DNA of 64,000 nt from CAIVVT01 sp963757265 (GCA_963757265.1 CAVWRA010000006.1:2852001-2916000); one strand, 5' to 3'; positions 53,565 to 62,734 are shown, counted from the stretch's first letter. Notes: generated by a model not told the origin, from the letters alone. Program-made: numbers and translations.

Positions 53565-54734
53565 TCAGGACTCTTCCAGGCGCTTCCAGACATCCGCCAG
53601 GTTGCCCTTGACCAGCCCTTCCAGGATCTCCGCATCGGTCGTTCCGGGCGGCTGCATGGTGAACTCGCGCAGCACCGACACCGTCGCTGCCCCATAGCCG
53701 CTCTTCAGCGAGACAAATCTCTCCGCTGTCATGTCCTTCTGCAGCTGCTCCAGCGTGCCTTTGCGGCGCTGCCCACGCTCCACCGCGATCCACAGCTCCT
53801 CCAGGTAGTCGCGCATCTGGTACAGCAGCGCGCGTTCGTGAACCCGCCCGTGTCCGCCCAGAACCTTGTCGAAATCAAACTCCGCTACTGACAGCAGCGT
53901 GTTCGGCCATTCCTTGGGATACCCGTCGCCGAGGAACGGCCCCAGGCCTTGCAGCATGTCGCCGGTCGAAATCACCTTGCGGGACGGGCTATAAACGACG
54001 ATGTCGCCGGCCGTGTGCGCGCGTCCGCGGAATGCGATGTGCAGCTCTTGCGCCGCATCGTGCAACGTCAGGTCGCTCGTCAGCGTGATATCGGGCAGTT
54101 CGAACTGGAAACCCTTCATCTCGGCCAGAAACGCCTTGGTCTCAACGCTCATCCGCTGCCAGTAGGCCTTCTCCGCGGGCGTCTTGGCCGCGCCGGCCTT
54201 CGCGGCGTACTCATCCAGTGATTTCGCGGCCTCATCCATCGAGATTTTCAGCCGCAGTGAGCCATTCTCGCCGAGCAGCCGCCGGGTCGTCTCGCTGGCT
54301 ACGATCTCCGGCTTGGGCGTGAGCTTCTTGTAAACCGGCGTTCCCTGGGTGTGGTCCCAGTGAAAGTGGCTGTTCACCACCCAGCGCACCGGCTTTTTCG
54401 TCACTTCCGCGCCCAGTTGCCGGACCAGCGCCGCCGCGGCCGACGGCTTCGAGTGCGTATCCACCACCAGCATTCCGCCGCTCTGCTCGAAGATCGCCGC
54501 GTTGCAATTGATCAGCGCCGCCGACCGGGCCTTGGCCAGCCAGGCGCCTTCGGCCGCCTTCTCGATGTCGAACAGCTTGGGCAGCCCAGCCTTGCCCGCC
54601 GCGCTCGCCTGGGCGCGAGCGGCCGCGGCGCGCATCGTGGCTTGCTCCATGAGTGCCGCCCCGGCCCACGCCGTCCCCAGGGTCTTCTTGAGGAAACCGC
54701 GTCTCGAAAACCGCCACATTGCACCATGCGTCAT
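53565..54734 (-). CDS. Tat-exported MBL-fold hydrolase
   Basis: A 389-residue protein. AGGAG 8 nt before ATG 54734; the leader MWRFSRRGFLKKTLGTAWAG is a clear twin-arginine signal. The metal site is HFHWDHTQG, with further ligands in AFRGRAHTAGDIVVY and GGHGRVHE. It belongs to the group of exported metallo-beta-lactamase-fold lactonases/hydrolases whose substrates are uncertain; carbapenemase activity is not implied. It is divergent from ssrA, leaving a ~126-bp shared upstream region. Confidence 0.88.
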   Translation of the reverse strand: MTHGAMWRFSRRGFLKKTLGTAWAGAALMEQATMRAAAARAQASAAGKAGLPKLFDIEKAAEGAWLAKARSAALINCNAAIFEQSGGMLVVDTHSKPSAAAALVRQLGAEVTKKPVRWVVNSHFHWDHTQGTPVYKKLTPKPEIVASETTRRLLGENGSLRLKISMDEAAKSLDEYAAKAGAAKTPAEKAYWQRMSVETKAFLAEMKGFQFELPDITLTSDLTLHDAAQELHIAFRGRAHTAGDIVVYSPSRKVISTGDMLQGLGPFLGDGYPKEWPNTLLSVAEFDFDKVLGGHGRVHERALLYQMRDYLEELWIAVERGQRRKGTLEQLQKDMTAERFVSLKSGYGAATVSVLREFTMQPPGTTDAEILEGLVKGNLADVWKRLEES

Positions 54735-54860
54735 CGCGTCAACTCCTACTCCAGACCGGGCTATGTCGCATCGATCCAATCAGCATACGCCGGTTTTTCG
54801 TCCACCGGAACCGATTCTCTCCTGAACGCATCGAAGTTACTAGGTGTACCCTGATAAGGA

Positions 54861-55215
54861 GGGGGCGTAACGGTTTCGACGGGATGGAATTGGTGTGATG
54901 AGGCGTGCCGGGTTCCAGGCTCCCGTAAAACGACTGGAAAACCAACAACTGCCAATAACACGCAGTTTGCTTACGCTGCCTAATTTTTAGGTGGCGCGCC
55001 GCCGGTTGAGGGCCTGCCCTCCGCCGGGCCGGCGTCTTTCCGCAGGATCGGTCCAAAGTCTCCGCCTGGGGCAGAGGACTTAAACCCAATCAGGCTGGGT
55101 CTCGTTGCTTCCTGCCGGTTCGGAGCCCGGGACTGAGATTTCGAATCGGATACGCACGTAGGCTCGTCATGGCAAGCCATTTCGGACGCGGGTTCAACTC
55201 CCGCCGCCTCCACCA
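54861..55215 (+). ncRNA. ssrA: tmRNA, tag ANNTQFAYAA
   Basis: A 355-nt transfer-messenger RNA. 5' GGGGGCG pairs with 3' CGCCTCC (one G-U), followed by ACCA in the DNA; the 5' end continues TAACGGTTTCGACGGGAT and the T-arm is GCGGGTTCAACTCCCGC. The tag frame is 54951-54983: GCC AAT AAC ACG CAG TTT GCT TAC GCT GCC TAA, giving ANNTQFAYAA. The resume codon is inferred as GCC. It rescues stalled ribosomes with SmpB. Confidence 0.95.
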
Positions 55216-55263
55216 GCCTTCGCCAAGGCTTCGGCTGGCAAGCCGGAGCCATGCCGAAGGCTG
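55213..55263 (+). repeat. palindromic element starting at the tmRNA CCA end
   Basis: CCAGCCTTCG (55213-55222) pairs with CGAAGGCTGG (55254-55263), enclosing a second hairpin of GGCTTCGG and CCGGAGCC. The left arm overlaps the last CCA of ssrA. No T-run follows. The unit may aid 3' processing, act as a terminator, or be a mobile extragenic palindrome; related GAAGGC-rich text continues at 55285-55320 and after the next gene (55650-55690). Confidence 0.5.
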
Positions 55264-55397
55264 GTGTTCGTCGAAGCCCGGAGGGCGAAGACCCGCCGCA
55301 GCCCGTTGGGCGAAGGCGGGCTGTTCAAACCTGAGAGCATCCCCGTTCTCTTCCCACTCATAAAGTGCATCAAGGCTCACCACCTTCAACAGCCTCC

Positions 55398-55646
55398 GTG
55401 CACTACGTCTACCTCCTCCAAAGCCAGTCCCACCCTGACCAAAGCTACGTCGGTCTGACCAGCGACCTCAAAGTCCGTCTCGCCAGGCACAACGCAGGCC
55501 GTGTCCCGCACACCTCCAAATTCACACCGTGGACCCTGCGGACCTACGTTGCCTTCTCTACCCGCGAACAGGCGACGCAGTTCGAGCAATACCTAAAGTC
55601 CGGTTCTGGAAGAGCCTTCGCGAACCGTCACTTCTGGCCGGCGTAG
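55398..55646 (+). CDS. GIY-YIG domain protein
   Basis: An 82-residue protein that is almost only a GIY-YIG nuclease-like domain: VHYVYLLQSQSHPDQSYVGLTSDLKVRLARHNAG, then TPWTLRTYVAFSTREQATQFEQYLK and FANRHFW. The first Y is in YVYLL and the second in SYVGL; the catalytic Arg is in KVRLARHN. The start is GTG 55398, where the text becomes VHYVYLL as in the small UPF0213/YhbQ-like family; an upstream ATG at 55365 lacks family-like sequence. GAAGGC-type palindromes flank it, and ssrA lies immediately upstream. Confidence 0.82.
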   Translation: MHYVYLLQSQSHPDQSYVGLTSDLKVRLARHNAGRVPHTSKFTPWTLRTYVAFSTREQATQFEQYLKSGSGRAFANRHFWPA

Positions 55647-55761
55647 CCCGCCGACTTGTCCGCCGAAGCGGGCGTAGCCAGCGAAGGTGGAAGCCCAAAG
55701 AGAGAGCGAGAGCCCCGCAGCGGCGGCCCAATGCCGCCCGCTTCGCCGCAGAGGGCGAAAA

Positions 55762-56373
55762 CTACTCGCAGCTCGCGGGCGGGGCCCCCTCCCATTTCGT
55801 TGCAACTCGCTTGACGTCTGGGTGTGAAACCAGCAGATGCCAGATCACCGCCTGAAACGCCTCGGCGTGGGGTGTAATGTGGGCCGCGTTCACGGTCGGG
55901 ACCACCACGCTGAGGTCGGCCACGCGCGCCGTGTAGCCGCCGTCGCGCCCGATGATGCCGAGGGTGGTGGCGCCACAGGATTTGGCGTAGTCCAGGGCCG
56001 CGACCAGATTCGTGCTCACGTTGAATTCCGGATCACCGCCGCCCACCGAGAGCACCAGCACGGCATCGCGCGCTGACAACCGGCTCACCTGCAGCCAGGA
56101 GACAAACACGCTGTTCCAACCTTCGTCGTTCGTGCGGGCAGTCAACTCCGCGACGTTGTCGGTGGGCGCGTAGGCCTCGATGCCGGCGATCTTTCGAAGG
56201 TCATTCACGACGTGCGATGCGTTGGCCGCGCTGCCGCCGACTCCGAGGACGAACAGGCGCCCGCCGGCTTCGCGCACGCCGGCCAGACGCTGCGCCATCT
56301 GCTCGATCTTTTCGACCGGCAGGAGGTCGAGGATCTGCCGGGCTTCAGACAGGTATTTCTCGGTGAACGTCAT
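55762..56373 (-). CDS. SIS-domain phosphosugar isomerase, GmhA-like
   Basis: A 203-residue SIS-domain protein with LFVLGVGGSAANASHVVNDLRK, VLVLSVGGGDPEFN and GIIGRDGGYTARVADLSVVVP. The layout matches sedoheptulose-7-phosphate isomerase (GmhA). AGGAC lies upstream of ATG 56373. Its start overlaps the kinase gene by 29 bp, so the two are translationally coupled, a common arrangement for sugar kinase plus isomerase pairs. Confidence 0.85.
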   Translation of the reverse strand: MTFTEKYLSEARQILDLLPVEKIEQMAQRLAGVREAGGRLFVLGVGGSAANASHVVNDLRKIAGIEAYAPTDNVAELTARTNDEGWNSVFVSWLQVSRLSARDAVLVLSVGGGDPEFNVSTNLVAALDYAKSCGATTLGIIGRDGGYTARVADLSVVVPTVNAAHITPHAEAFQAVIWHLLVSHPDVKRVATKWEGAPPASCE

Positions 56374-57361
56374 GGCCGTCCTTTCTCCCCGGTCGCTGGT
56401 CATTGAGCCGCGGGATCAGCACGCGTTTCCCGCTCAGGTGATCGGCGGCGATGCTGGCGCTGGCTCGCAGCCGGTCGCCTGTGTCCAGGTCGTGCAGCAG
56501 CATGTGCGCGGCGCAGAATACGTCGCCGCAGGCCGTGGAGCAGACGATGCTCTCGACCGTCGCGGCCGGCACTTCGATCCACCCTTCGGCGGCGTTGAAG
56601 GACGCCGCGCCTTTGTCGCCGCGATGGATCACCACGCTCGAACAACCCTGGTCGAGCAGGAAGCGGCAGGCCTCCCGGAGGTCGTTCCGGCCCGTGAAAT
56701 ACGCCAGTTCGCGCTCGTTGCCGTGGGCGAAGTTGATATACGGCAGAACGCGCGTCAGCTGCTCGCAACGCTCGCGCACGCGCCGCCCGTTGCCCGGGAC
56801 GCTCCACTCCGGATCCCAGTTGATGTCGAGGTAAGTTTCGATCCCCGCCGCGCGGGCGCGGCCCAGCAGTGCGTAGTTTCCTTCCGCCAGCAGCGACTCG
56901 GAAAACCACACATCCGCGCGCAGCAATTGGCGGCAGCCGGCTGCGATCATCGCCTCGACATCGATATCCTCGCCCGCTAGCCACCGGTTGTTGGGCAGGC
57001 TGCTGATGAAGTGGCGGCAGCCGTTGTCCCAATTGAGATTGATCGACCGCCCGGTCGTCGTTTCCTTGCGCGCCAGGTGCGCCACAATCCCGTAACCGCC
57101 GAGGATCGCCTCCAGCCGGTCGCCCAGTTCGTCATCGCCGACGCAACCGAAAAAATGCACCCGGCCGCCGAGCCGCGCAGCTGCCATCGCCGCGTTGGCG
57201 CCGCCTCCGCCCAGACTCTCGTAAATCTCTTCGATGCCGGTTTCGCCATCCGACATCACGCCCTCGGCTGCCACGATGAGACTGGTCTTGATGTCCAGAT
57301 TGATGTTGCCGGCTATGGCCAGCGGCCACCGGCTGAGGGGAACTCCGATGTTCGTTTCCAT
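56345..57361 (-). CDS. PfkB-family sugar kinase
   Basis: A 338-residue ribokinase-fold kinase. It starts near LAIAGNINLDIKTSL, with ESLGGGGANAAMAAARLGGRVHFFGCVGDDELG in the PfkB N-terminal signature and STACGDVFCAAHML as the C-terminal catalytic Asp motif; the usual DTxGAGD reads STACGD, replacing a Gly with Cys before Gly-Asp. It probably phosphorylates the sugar whose isomer is handled by the coupled SIS protein; heptose-type chemistry is possible but unproven. Confidence 0.85.
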   Translation of the reverse strand: METNIGVPLSRWPLAIAGNINLDIKTSLIVAAEGVMSDGETGIEEIYESLGGGGANAAMAAARLGGRVHFFGCVGDDELGDRLEAILGGYGIVAHLARKETTTGRSINLNWDNGCRHFISSLPNNRWLAGEDIDVEAMIAAGCRQLLRADVWFSESLLAEGNYALLGRARAAGIETYLDINWDPEWSVPGNGRRVRERCEQLTRVLPYINFAHGNERELAYFTGRNDLREACRFLLDQGCSSVVIHRGDKGAASFNAAEGWIEVPAATVESIVCSTACGDVFCAAHMLLHDLDTGDRLRASASIAADHLSGKRVLIPRLNDQRPGRKDGHDVHREIPV

Positions 57362-57521
57362 GGGTGTGAGCACAGCCGGAACCCTGTGGCCTGACTGCTG
57401 CTTTATGCCGGTTCGCTACAGAGTATAACGCCCGCCGCCTGTGGCGCAGGATCGCGCCGCTTCCGCTGGCTGCCATTCGCCGCCGCGCCGGTCGCGCCGC
57501 GGGGCGCCAATGCGCGGGGTT

Positions 57522-57692
57522 TCATCTTTCCGGTTCTTCGGCCACGGAGGCGCTGCGCCGCGGAGGGCCGGGCTTCTTCGGCGCCGTCACGTAAGCATAC
57601 GGATCCTCGGGGCCTGGTTTTTCTGGTCGGAACAGGCGCCTGAGAGTTTTCAAAGCCCGTCGAATCCAGCCCTGCTCGCTGCGTTTGCCCAT
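57522..57692 (-). CDS. small basic protein of unknown function, 56 residues
   Basis: A 56-codon gene with GGGGAGGGCAG directly upstream of ATG 57692 (spacing 5). The product has a basic N-terminal half (KRSEQGWIRRALKTLRRLFRPEK) then GPEDPYAYVTAPKKPGPPRRSASVA. The DPYAYV and KPxPPRRSA parts look like a conserved element rather than chance. No function is known to me. It lies in the gap between the sugar kinase and the DUF5107 gene, on their strand. Confidence 0.55.
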   Translation of the reverse strand: MGKRSEQGWIRRALKTLRRLFRPEKPGPEDPYAYVTAPKKPGPPRRSASVAEEPER

Positions 57693-57847
57693 CTGCCCTC
57701 CCCGTTACCGCCCATCGTGCCACACTCTGGGGACCCGCCGGTGAAGACGCACTGGATGCGATACCCGGCCTGCAGGGCCCCGCCGCCCCAGCGCCTCGGG
57801 CAAACGAACAACTACTGCCGGAACCGCCGCCCGTCAATGGATGGACT

Positions 57848-60800
57848 CTACTCCGTCGCGCGCCCTCGGATCGCGGTGACCAGCTTTTTCAAAGCGGTCA
57901 GAGGATCGTCGTTCGGGAACTCGGTCGCGTACCACGCGTCCAGCTTGCCGCTCAGACGGTCCCAGCCATCCGCTGAATTCCGGGCGGCGAACTCGTTGAT
58001 GGCTGCCTTGCGTTCATCCGCCTTGGCGCCTTGATTGGTCTTCTGGTAACAGATCGTCAACAGACAATCCTGCACGCGGTAATCGGGATCGGCCGGCTTC
58101 CCGGTCCCGAGATGTTCGGGATAGACCTCCGAGGCTTCCACCCGCTCCTCGGCCAGATCGTAGCGATTGTGTTTCATGGCTTCCAGCGCCAGCGCCATCT
58201 GGCAGCCGGCGAACAGGCGGTACACGTCGCTCTGCCCCTCCGCCGGCAGGATGGTGGCGTGCTGCAGCGTGTCATGGCAGTCCTGATAGCGGCCCGAGTT
58301 GAAGTACGCGCGGGCCAGCGTCACTTTGATGGCGTCTTCATTAGGAAATTGCTTAGAGGCGCTTTCCGCCACGGCCAGGGCTTTGTCGTACATTCCCTTC
58401 GAGGCGTAGTACGCGGCCAGACGTTTCGAGTTCCGCCAGTCCTTGGGATCGACAACGCGCGCCCTTTCGTAATCGGCCTGCGCCTGGGCCGGATCGGAGA
58501 CCTGTTCGAGATAGGCACGGCTGGCGTAGAACGCCGCATAGTCGGGCCGATCCCCCGCCGCCGCCATTTCCTTGCGCGCATCCTCATCCCGCCGCAGCCC
58601 CCATTCGATCAGGCCCAGATAGTACTTGGCCTTCCAATCCCCGCCGGGCGCCTGGTCCGCCCATTGGAACACTGGGATCTCCTCCTGGCGGAACGGGAAC
58701 ACCAGGTAGGGCGACAGCGAGGCCGCCTTTTGCAGCACCTTCCGGCTCTGTTCGGGCGACTTGTCGCGCAGCAGATAAGCTTGCCAGTAACGGATCTCCG
58801 CCTGGTCCGGCGCCACGGCGAGCAGCCGCAGCGCATCTTCGTCCAGCCCCAGATTGACGTAGTACGAAGCGATCTCCAGGTACGTCTCATGCGGCATTTC
58901 GTTGCGGATCATGGACTGGAACTGCTTCAACGCCGCCGCCTCGGGATGCAACAGGTAAGTCTCAAACCGCGCCAGGTGGCTCAGCGGATCGAGTTCCAGA
59001 ATGCGCTCGATCGTCGCCTTCGCCTGCTCCGCTTTGCCCGTCCGGCGGTACAGCGTACTCAACACCTCGAGCGTCTTGATGTTATGCGCGTCATAGTCCA
59101 GCGACCGCCGCGCATACTCCTCGGCGCGCTCGTTGTTGCCCTCCATCAGGTAGATTTCCGCCAGTTGGCAATCCGCGGAGGAACGATATTTCATCGACCG
59201 CGCCGCCCACCCCAGCGTCTCCTTGGCGTCGGTGAAGTCGCCCATGCGGCGCGCAATCAGTGCATAGAAATAATTGGCGTCGGCGTCGTACATGACGAAA
59301 TCGAGCACCCGGCGGGAGTACTCCAGAGCCACGGGGTACTCGGCCCGGCGATAGTAGATCGCGGCCAGGCGCGTCAGGGCGCGAACGTGCGTCGGGTCGC
59401 GCTTGATGCACTCCAGGTACTGGCTGAGAGCGCGGCGGTAATCACGCGACTTCTCGGCGTGCTCCGCCGACTGATACAGCCCTTCCAGCGTCGCGTGGTC
59501 GTAATTATGGAAATTCAGGGGCCGCTTCAGGAGCCCGTCCTGAGGGTCGTCGGAGTAGCTCAACAGATTGCCCAGCCGCACCCGCAACGCGCCCGCGGGC
59601 ACCTCCATGGCCAGCTTCTTCTCGTAGACGCCCATGGGGTCGAGCCGCAGATGTTCGCGGAAGATCTCTTTGTCCGCGTTGAAAACCACCAGATCCTCGT
59701 CCGTCTTCTCGAGCGCACTGAAACCCAGCTCCACTTCCCGCCCATTCGTCCGGGCGTTCAGCACGCCCGCCGGCGTGGCCTTCACCATCGGCCCGATATC
59801 CTTGTAGGGGAACCAGAACTCGCGCCAGCGGTCGGTCGTATAGGGCGCAAAAAACTCGTGATCGTTCTGATCCAGCAGCCGCCCCGACTGTGGTTCAAAG
59901 TACGGCCCGTCGCTGTCCGTGAGCAGGTTCTCCCACATCGCGCCATCGCGCGACAGCGGCCAGCGGAAGAACTTCTGCCCCGGCACCTCCTCATGCAATG
60001 CCCAGTGCCCATAGCCGAAATTCGAATCGTGCCAATAGGCGCCGTTGGACTCCTGCAGCTTGCCGTGGACGAAGTAACTTCCGCCTTCGTCCATCGCGCG
60101 GTGGTCTTTGTATAAAGCCAGGCTGCGGCCATCCGGCAGCAGCGGCCATGGCTCGGTCGGAACCGAGTAATCGTGCGCGATGTATCGCGTGCCCGGCAGG
60201 ATGAACTCCAGGTCCTGGCCCAGCTTGCCGGCGGCGTTCATCCACACGTAGTAGGACTGCTCCAGCGGCTGCGGGTTGTACCACATCGCGTCCGTGAGAA
60301 AGTACGCCTTGTCCGGCGGCAGCGTAATGGAGACGCGCCATTCGGTGCGCGACGGCAGGTCCATCGTTCCAACCACGCACGTGACGCTGCCGTCGGGGTT
60401 TTTGCGGATCGCATAATCCACCGGCGAGGCCGTCGCCGGCGTGTGGCCCACCAGGCCGAAGTTCCACTCGATGCCGCCCGAGGTCCACGGCCCGCGGTGG
60501 GCGATGTCACGGTACTTGCGGACGTGGTTGAAGTACAGAAAGTCCCTGCCCGTGCTCTTCTCGATGGCCGCCAGCAGCTTGCCCCCGTCGGCCGGCGACA
60601 CCAGCAGCTTGAGATACGCGTTCTCCAGCCGGATGATGTCGTACTGCTTGTCGACGCCGTTGCTGCTCAGCTCGTCGAAAAAGTAATACGGGTACAGGCT
60701 CGCCCCGCTGCCCCACATGCTGGAGCGGACCATGATCGGCGCCGGGTCGGGCCCGGAGTATGGGTATGTCTTGAAGGTTTGCTTTTCCTCCTGTACCGTC

Positions 60801-60871
60801 GCTTCCTGGGCCGGAAGACGGACAGCGGCGGCTAGCGTCAACAACACAGCGGCAATGCGAAGCCTGGTCAT
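57848..60871 (-). CDS. secreted DUF5107 and TPR protein
   Basis: A 1007-residue protein with a signal peptide (MTRLRIAAVLLTLAAAVRLPAQ). Residues about 30-440 are DUF5107 (SMWGSGASLYPYYFF, SPADGGKLLAAIEKSTGRDFLYFNHV, GGIEWNFGLVGHTPAT, SYYVWMNAAG). From about 470 on there are many TPR units (ALSQYLECIKRDPTHVRALTRLAAIYYRRAEY; AEYARRSLDYDAHNIKTLEVLSTLYRRTG). DUF5107 resembles aldose-epimerase/galactose-mutarotase folds and often occurs with TPR in Acidobacteria and Bacteroidota. It may sense or process a polysaccharide in the periplasm; the function is unproven. Confidence 0.85.
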   Translation of the reverse strand: MTRLRIAAVLLTLAAAVRLPAQEATVQEEKQTFKTYPYSGPDPAPIMVRSSMWGSGASLYPYYFFDELSSNGVDKQYDIIRLENAYLKLLVSPADGGKLLAAIEKSTGRDFLYFNHVRKYRDIAHRGPWTSGGIEWNFGLVGHTPATASPVDYAIRKNPDGSVTCVVGTMDLPSRTEWRVSITLPPDKAYFLTDAMWYNPQPLEQSYYVWMNAAGKLGQDLEFILPGTRYIAHDYSVPTEPWPLLPDGRSLALYKDHRAMDEGGSYFVHGKLQESNGAYWHDSNFGYGHWALHEEVPGQKFFRWPLSRDGAMWENLLTDSDGPYFEPQSGRLLDQNDHEFFAPYTTDRWREFWFPYKDIGPMVKATPAGVLNARTNGREVELGFSALEKTDEDLVVFNADKEIFREHLRLDPMGVYEKKLAMEVPAGALRVRLGNLLSYSDDPQDGLLKRPLNFHNYDHATLEGLYQSAEHAEKSRDYRRALSQYLECIKRDPTHVRALTRLAAIYYRRAEYPVALEYSRRVLDFVMYDADANYFYALIARRMGDFTDAKETLGWAARSMKYRSSADCQLAEIYLMEGNNERAEEYARRSLDYDAHNIKTLEVLSTLYRRTGKAEQAKATIERILELDPLSHLARFETYLLHPEAAALKQFQSMIRNEMPHETYLEIASYYVNLGLDEDALRLLAVAPDQAEIRYWQAYLLRDKSPEQSRKVLQKAASLSPYLVFPFRQEEIPVFQWADQAPGGDWKAKYYLGLIEWGLRRDEDARKEMAAAGDRPDYAAFYASRAYLEQVSDPAQAQADYERARVVDPKDWRNSKRLAAYYASKGMYDKALAVAESASKQFPNEDAIKVTLARAYFNSGRYQDCHDTLQHATILPAEGQSDVYRLFAGCQMALALEAMKHNRYDLAEERVEASEVYPEHLGTGKPADPDYRVQDCLLTICYQKTNQGAKADERKAAINEFAARNSADGWDRLSGKLDAWYATEFPNDDPLTALKKLVTAIRGRATE

Positions 60872-61035
60872 GTCGTCACTTTACTACGCTTCGGCGCGCT
60901 GCCACCACGCGCACTTCCCACTCCGCCGTCCTGATGTTCCTCCGTTGCGCCAGGCCCGGTCGGAGAATTCGGTTCATCCCATCTGCGCGAAAACCCATGC
61001 TCGCGTAATGTTATCCTGCCGCCAGGAGATCTGCG

Positions 61036-62169
61036 GTGCAATTCTTGAATTCGAAGCGGACGTTGCCCTTACTGGCGATAGCTGTGCTGGCGCTCTCGAT
61101 GGTGCTCGCCTCGGCGCTAGGCATGAGCCGGCTGTACGAAGGCCAACCCGGCCCGCCGCCGGCCGTTGCTGATCTCGCCGGCTTCGCCGCCCTGGCACCG
61201 ATCGACGCGCACATCCACGTTTACAAGGACGACCCCGCCTTCGCCGCGTTCATGCAGCGCCTGAATCTGCGCATGCTGGACATTCTCCTGATTGATGATC
61301 GCGACCCTTACTTCAAGGCCATGGAGCCGCAGCGCAGCGACGTGCTCAAGGTCGTCCACGGCACCGCCGGCCGCGCCGTTCTGTGCACCACTTTCAGCCC
61401 TTACGAATTTGAGCAACCCGGCTTCGCCCAGCGCGCCAATCGACAGCTTGATGCCGACTTCGCCGCCGGCGCCATCGCGGTCAAGATCTACAAGGTCATG
61501 GGCATGGAGATGAAGTCGAAGGCCGGGAAATATGTGCTGCCCGACGACCCCGCCTTCGATCCCATCTACGCCCACATCGCCGCCCGCGGCCGCACCGTCG
61601 TCGCGCACCTCGCCGAGCCCGATTCGTGCTGGCAGCCGCCCAACCCCGCCAGCCCGGACTACGAATACTACAAGCAGAACCCGCAGGAGTACGCCTACGC
61701 GCATCCCGAGTGGCCCTCCAAGGCCGCCATCCTCGCGGCCCGCGACCATCTCCTGGCCCGGAACCCCAAGCTGCGCGTGGTCGGCGCGCACCTGGGCAGC
61801 ATGGAAGCCGACGTGAATGAGATGGCCCAGCGCTTCGACCGCTATCCCAATTTTGCGGTCGACACCGCCGCGCGCGTCCCCTACTTCATGCTCCAGCCGC
61901 GCGACAAAGTGCGGGCCTTCCTGATCAAGTATCAGGACCGCATCCTCTACGCCACTGACCTGGTCGTCAATCCCAAGGACGATGCCGCCCAGGCGCTGGC
62001 GAAGTGGAACGCCACTTACGCCAACGATTGGAAATTCTTCTCCACGGACCAGATGGTCGAGTACATGGGCCACAGCCACCAGGGCCTCGCGCTGCCCGGG
62101 CCTGTTCTCCGCCGGATCTTCCACGACAACGCGGTCCACTGGTTGCCGGGGATTATGGGCCAACCATAG
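61036..62169 (+). CDS. amidohydrolase-2-family membrane-anchored protein
   Basis: A 377-residue protein with an N-terminal membrane anchor (TLPLLAIAVLALSMVLASAL) and an amidohydrolase_2 barrel: APIDAHIHVYK (metal HxH), GAIAVKIYKVMGMEM (carboxylate-Lys region), VVAHLAEPDSCW (His), RVVGAHLGSME (His) and ILYATDLVV (Asp). The C-terminus has IFHDNAVHWLPG, typical of the family. AGGAG lies upstream of GTG 61036. It probably decarboxylates or hydrolyses an aromatic or lactone substrate. It is the last intact chromosomal gene before the tRNA-Leu fragment. Confidence 0.85.
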   Translation: MQFLNSKRTLPLLAIAVLALSMVLASALGMSRLYEGQPGPPPAVADLAGFAALAPIDAHIHVYKDDPAFAAFMQRLNLRMLDILLIDDRDPYFKAMEPQRSDVLKVVHGTAGRAVLCTTFSPYEFEQPGFAQRANRQLDADFAAGAIAVKIYKVMGMEMKSKAGKYVLPDDPAFDPIYAHIAARGRTVVAHLAEPDSCWQPPNPASPDYEYYKQNPQEYAYAHPEWPSKAAILAARDHLLARNPKLRVVGAHLGSMEADVNEMAQRFDRYPNFAVDTAARVPYFMLQPRDKVRAFLIKYQDRILYATDLVVNPKDDAAQALAKWNATYANDWKFFSTDQMVEYMGHSHQGLALPGPVLRRIFHDNAVHWLPGIMGQP

Positions 62170-62233
62170 GACCGTGGAATGTAGCGAAAAGGCCGCTTTG
62201 GTCAAGCGGCCCTCATCGTATAAGTGCTTTGTT

Positions 62234-62288
62234 TGGTGCCGATGAGAGGACTTGAACCTCCACTCCCTTGCGAGAACTAGAACCTGAA
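62234..62288 (-). tRNA. 3' half of tRNA-Leu(CAG): attachment-site remnant
   Basis: On the minus strand a tRNA-Leu reads from the anticodon loop (TTCAGGTTCTAG, anticodon CAG) through a long variable arm (TCTCGCAAGGGAG), a T-arm (GGTTCAAGTCC), acceptor CATCGGC, discriminator A and CCA. The 5' half is missing: beyond 62288 the sequence is unrelated. This is the pattern left when an element integrates in the anticodon loop and the other junction keeps the complete tRNA. It is not a functional tRNA by itself. Confidence 0.8.
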
Positions 62289-62289
62289 T

Positions 62290-62734
62290 GCAGAATCTCT
62301 TTTGTTTTCAACTACTTAGAGATATGCTGAGATGTTCTGAAGTGTATGATAAGACAGGGTGAGCTATGTTGAAGGTGGCGGAGTACTCGCAATGGACTCG
62401 CAATGCGATGCCTCCGCAATACACTGGAATTGGCCGTGTGTGCCGGGGGTCATGATCCCGACCGAAGGCCTCCCACCCCGGAGCGGGGCGGCCAATGCGA
62501 CACGGGGTGAGTCGTGGGCGTACGACATGACACAGAATTCTCCCAAGAGACTTGATTGGTACGGGATTCTTGCGGGGGCATTCACGAAATCTGGATTTTA
62601 AGTCCGATCCCGTCAGTAGTTTAGAGGATCTCAGGGGATCTAAACGTCCACAGAACAACCGTTTACTAAAGACCGTTCATCGGGTGAGATTCTGGGAAAT
62701 GTGGGCAAATCGCGGGAGTTGTCACAACGGGGTC
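62290..62734. other. AT-richer element edge, no confirmed gene
   Basis: About 445 bp, visibly lower in GC than the rest of the window, between the tRNA-Leu fragment and the integrase remnant. Short open frames exist but show no family features. It probably belongs to the integrated element. Confidence 0.45.

Noticed and set aside
55180..55215. A tRNA-like T-arm and CCA end as a separate tRNA
   Set aside because: It is the 3' end of ssrA; its acceptor pairs with the 5' end at 54861.
57403..57837. 144-codon open frame overlapping the 56-codon gene
   Set aside because: It lacks a ribosome site and known motifs. The shorter frame at 57522-57692 has both a strong ribosome site and conserved-looking sequence.
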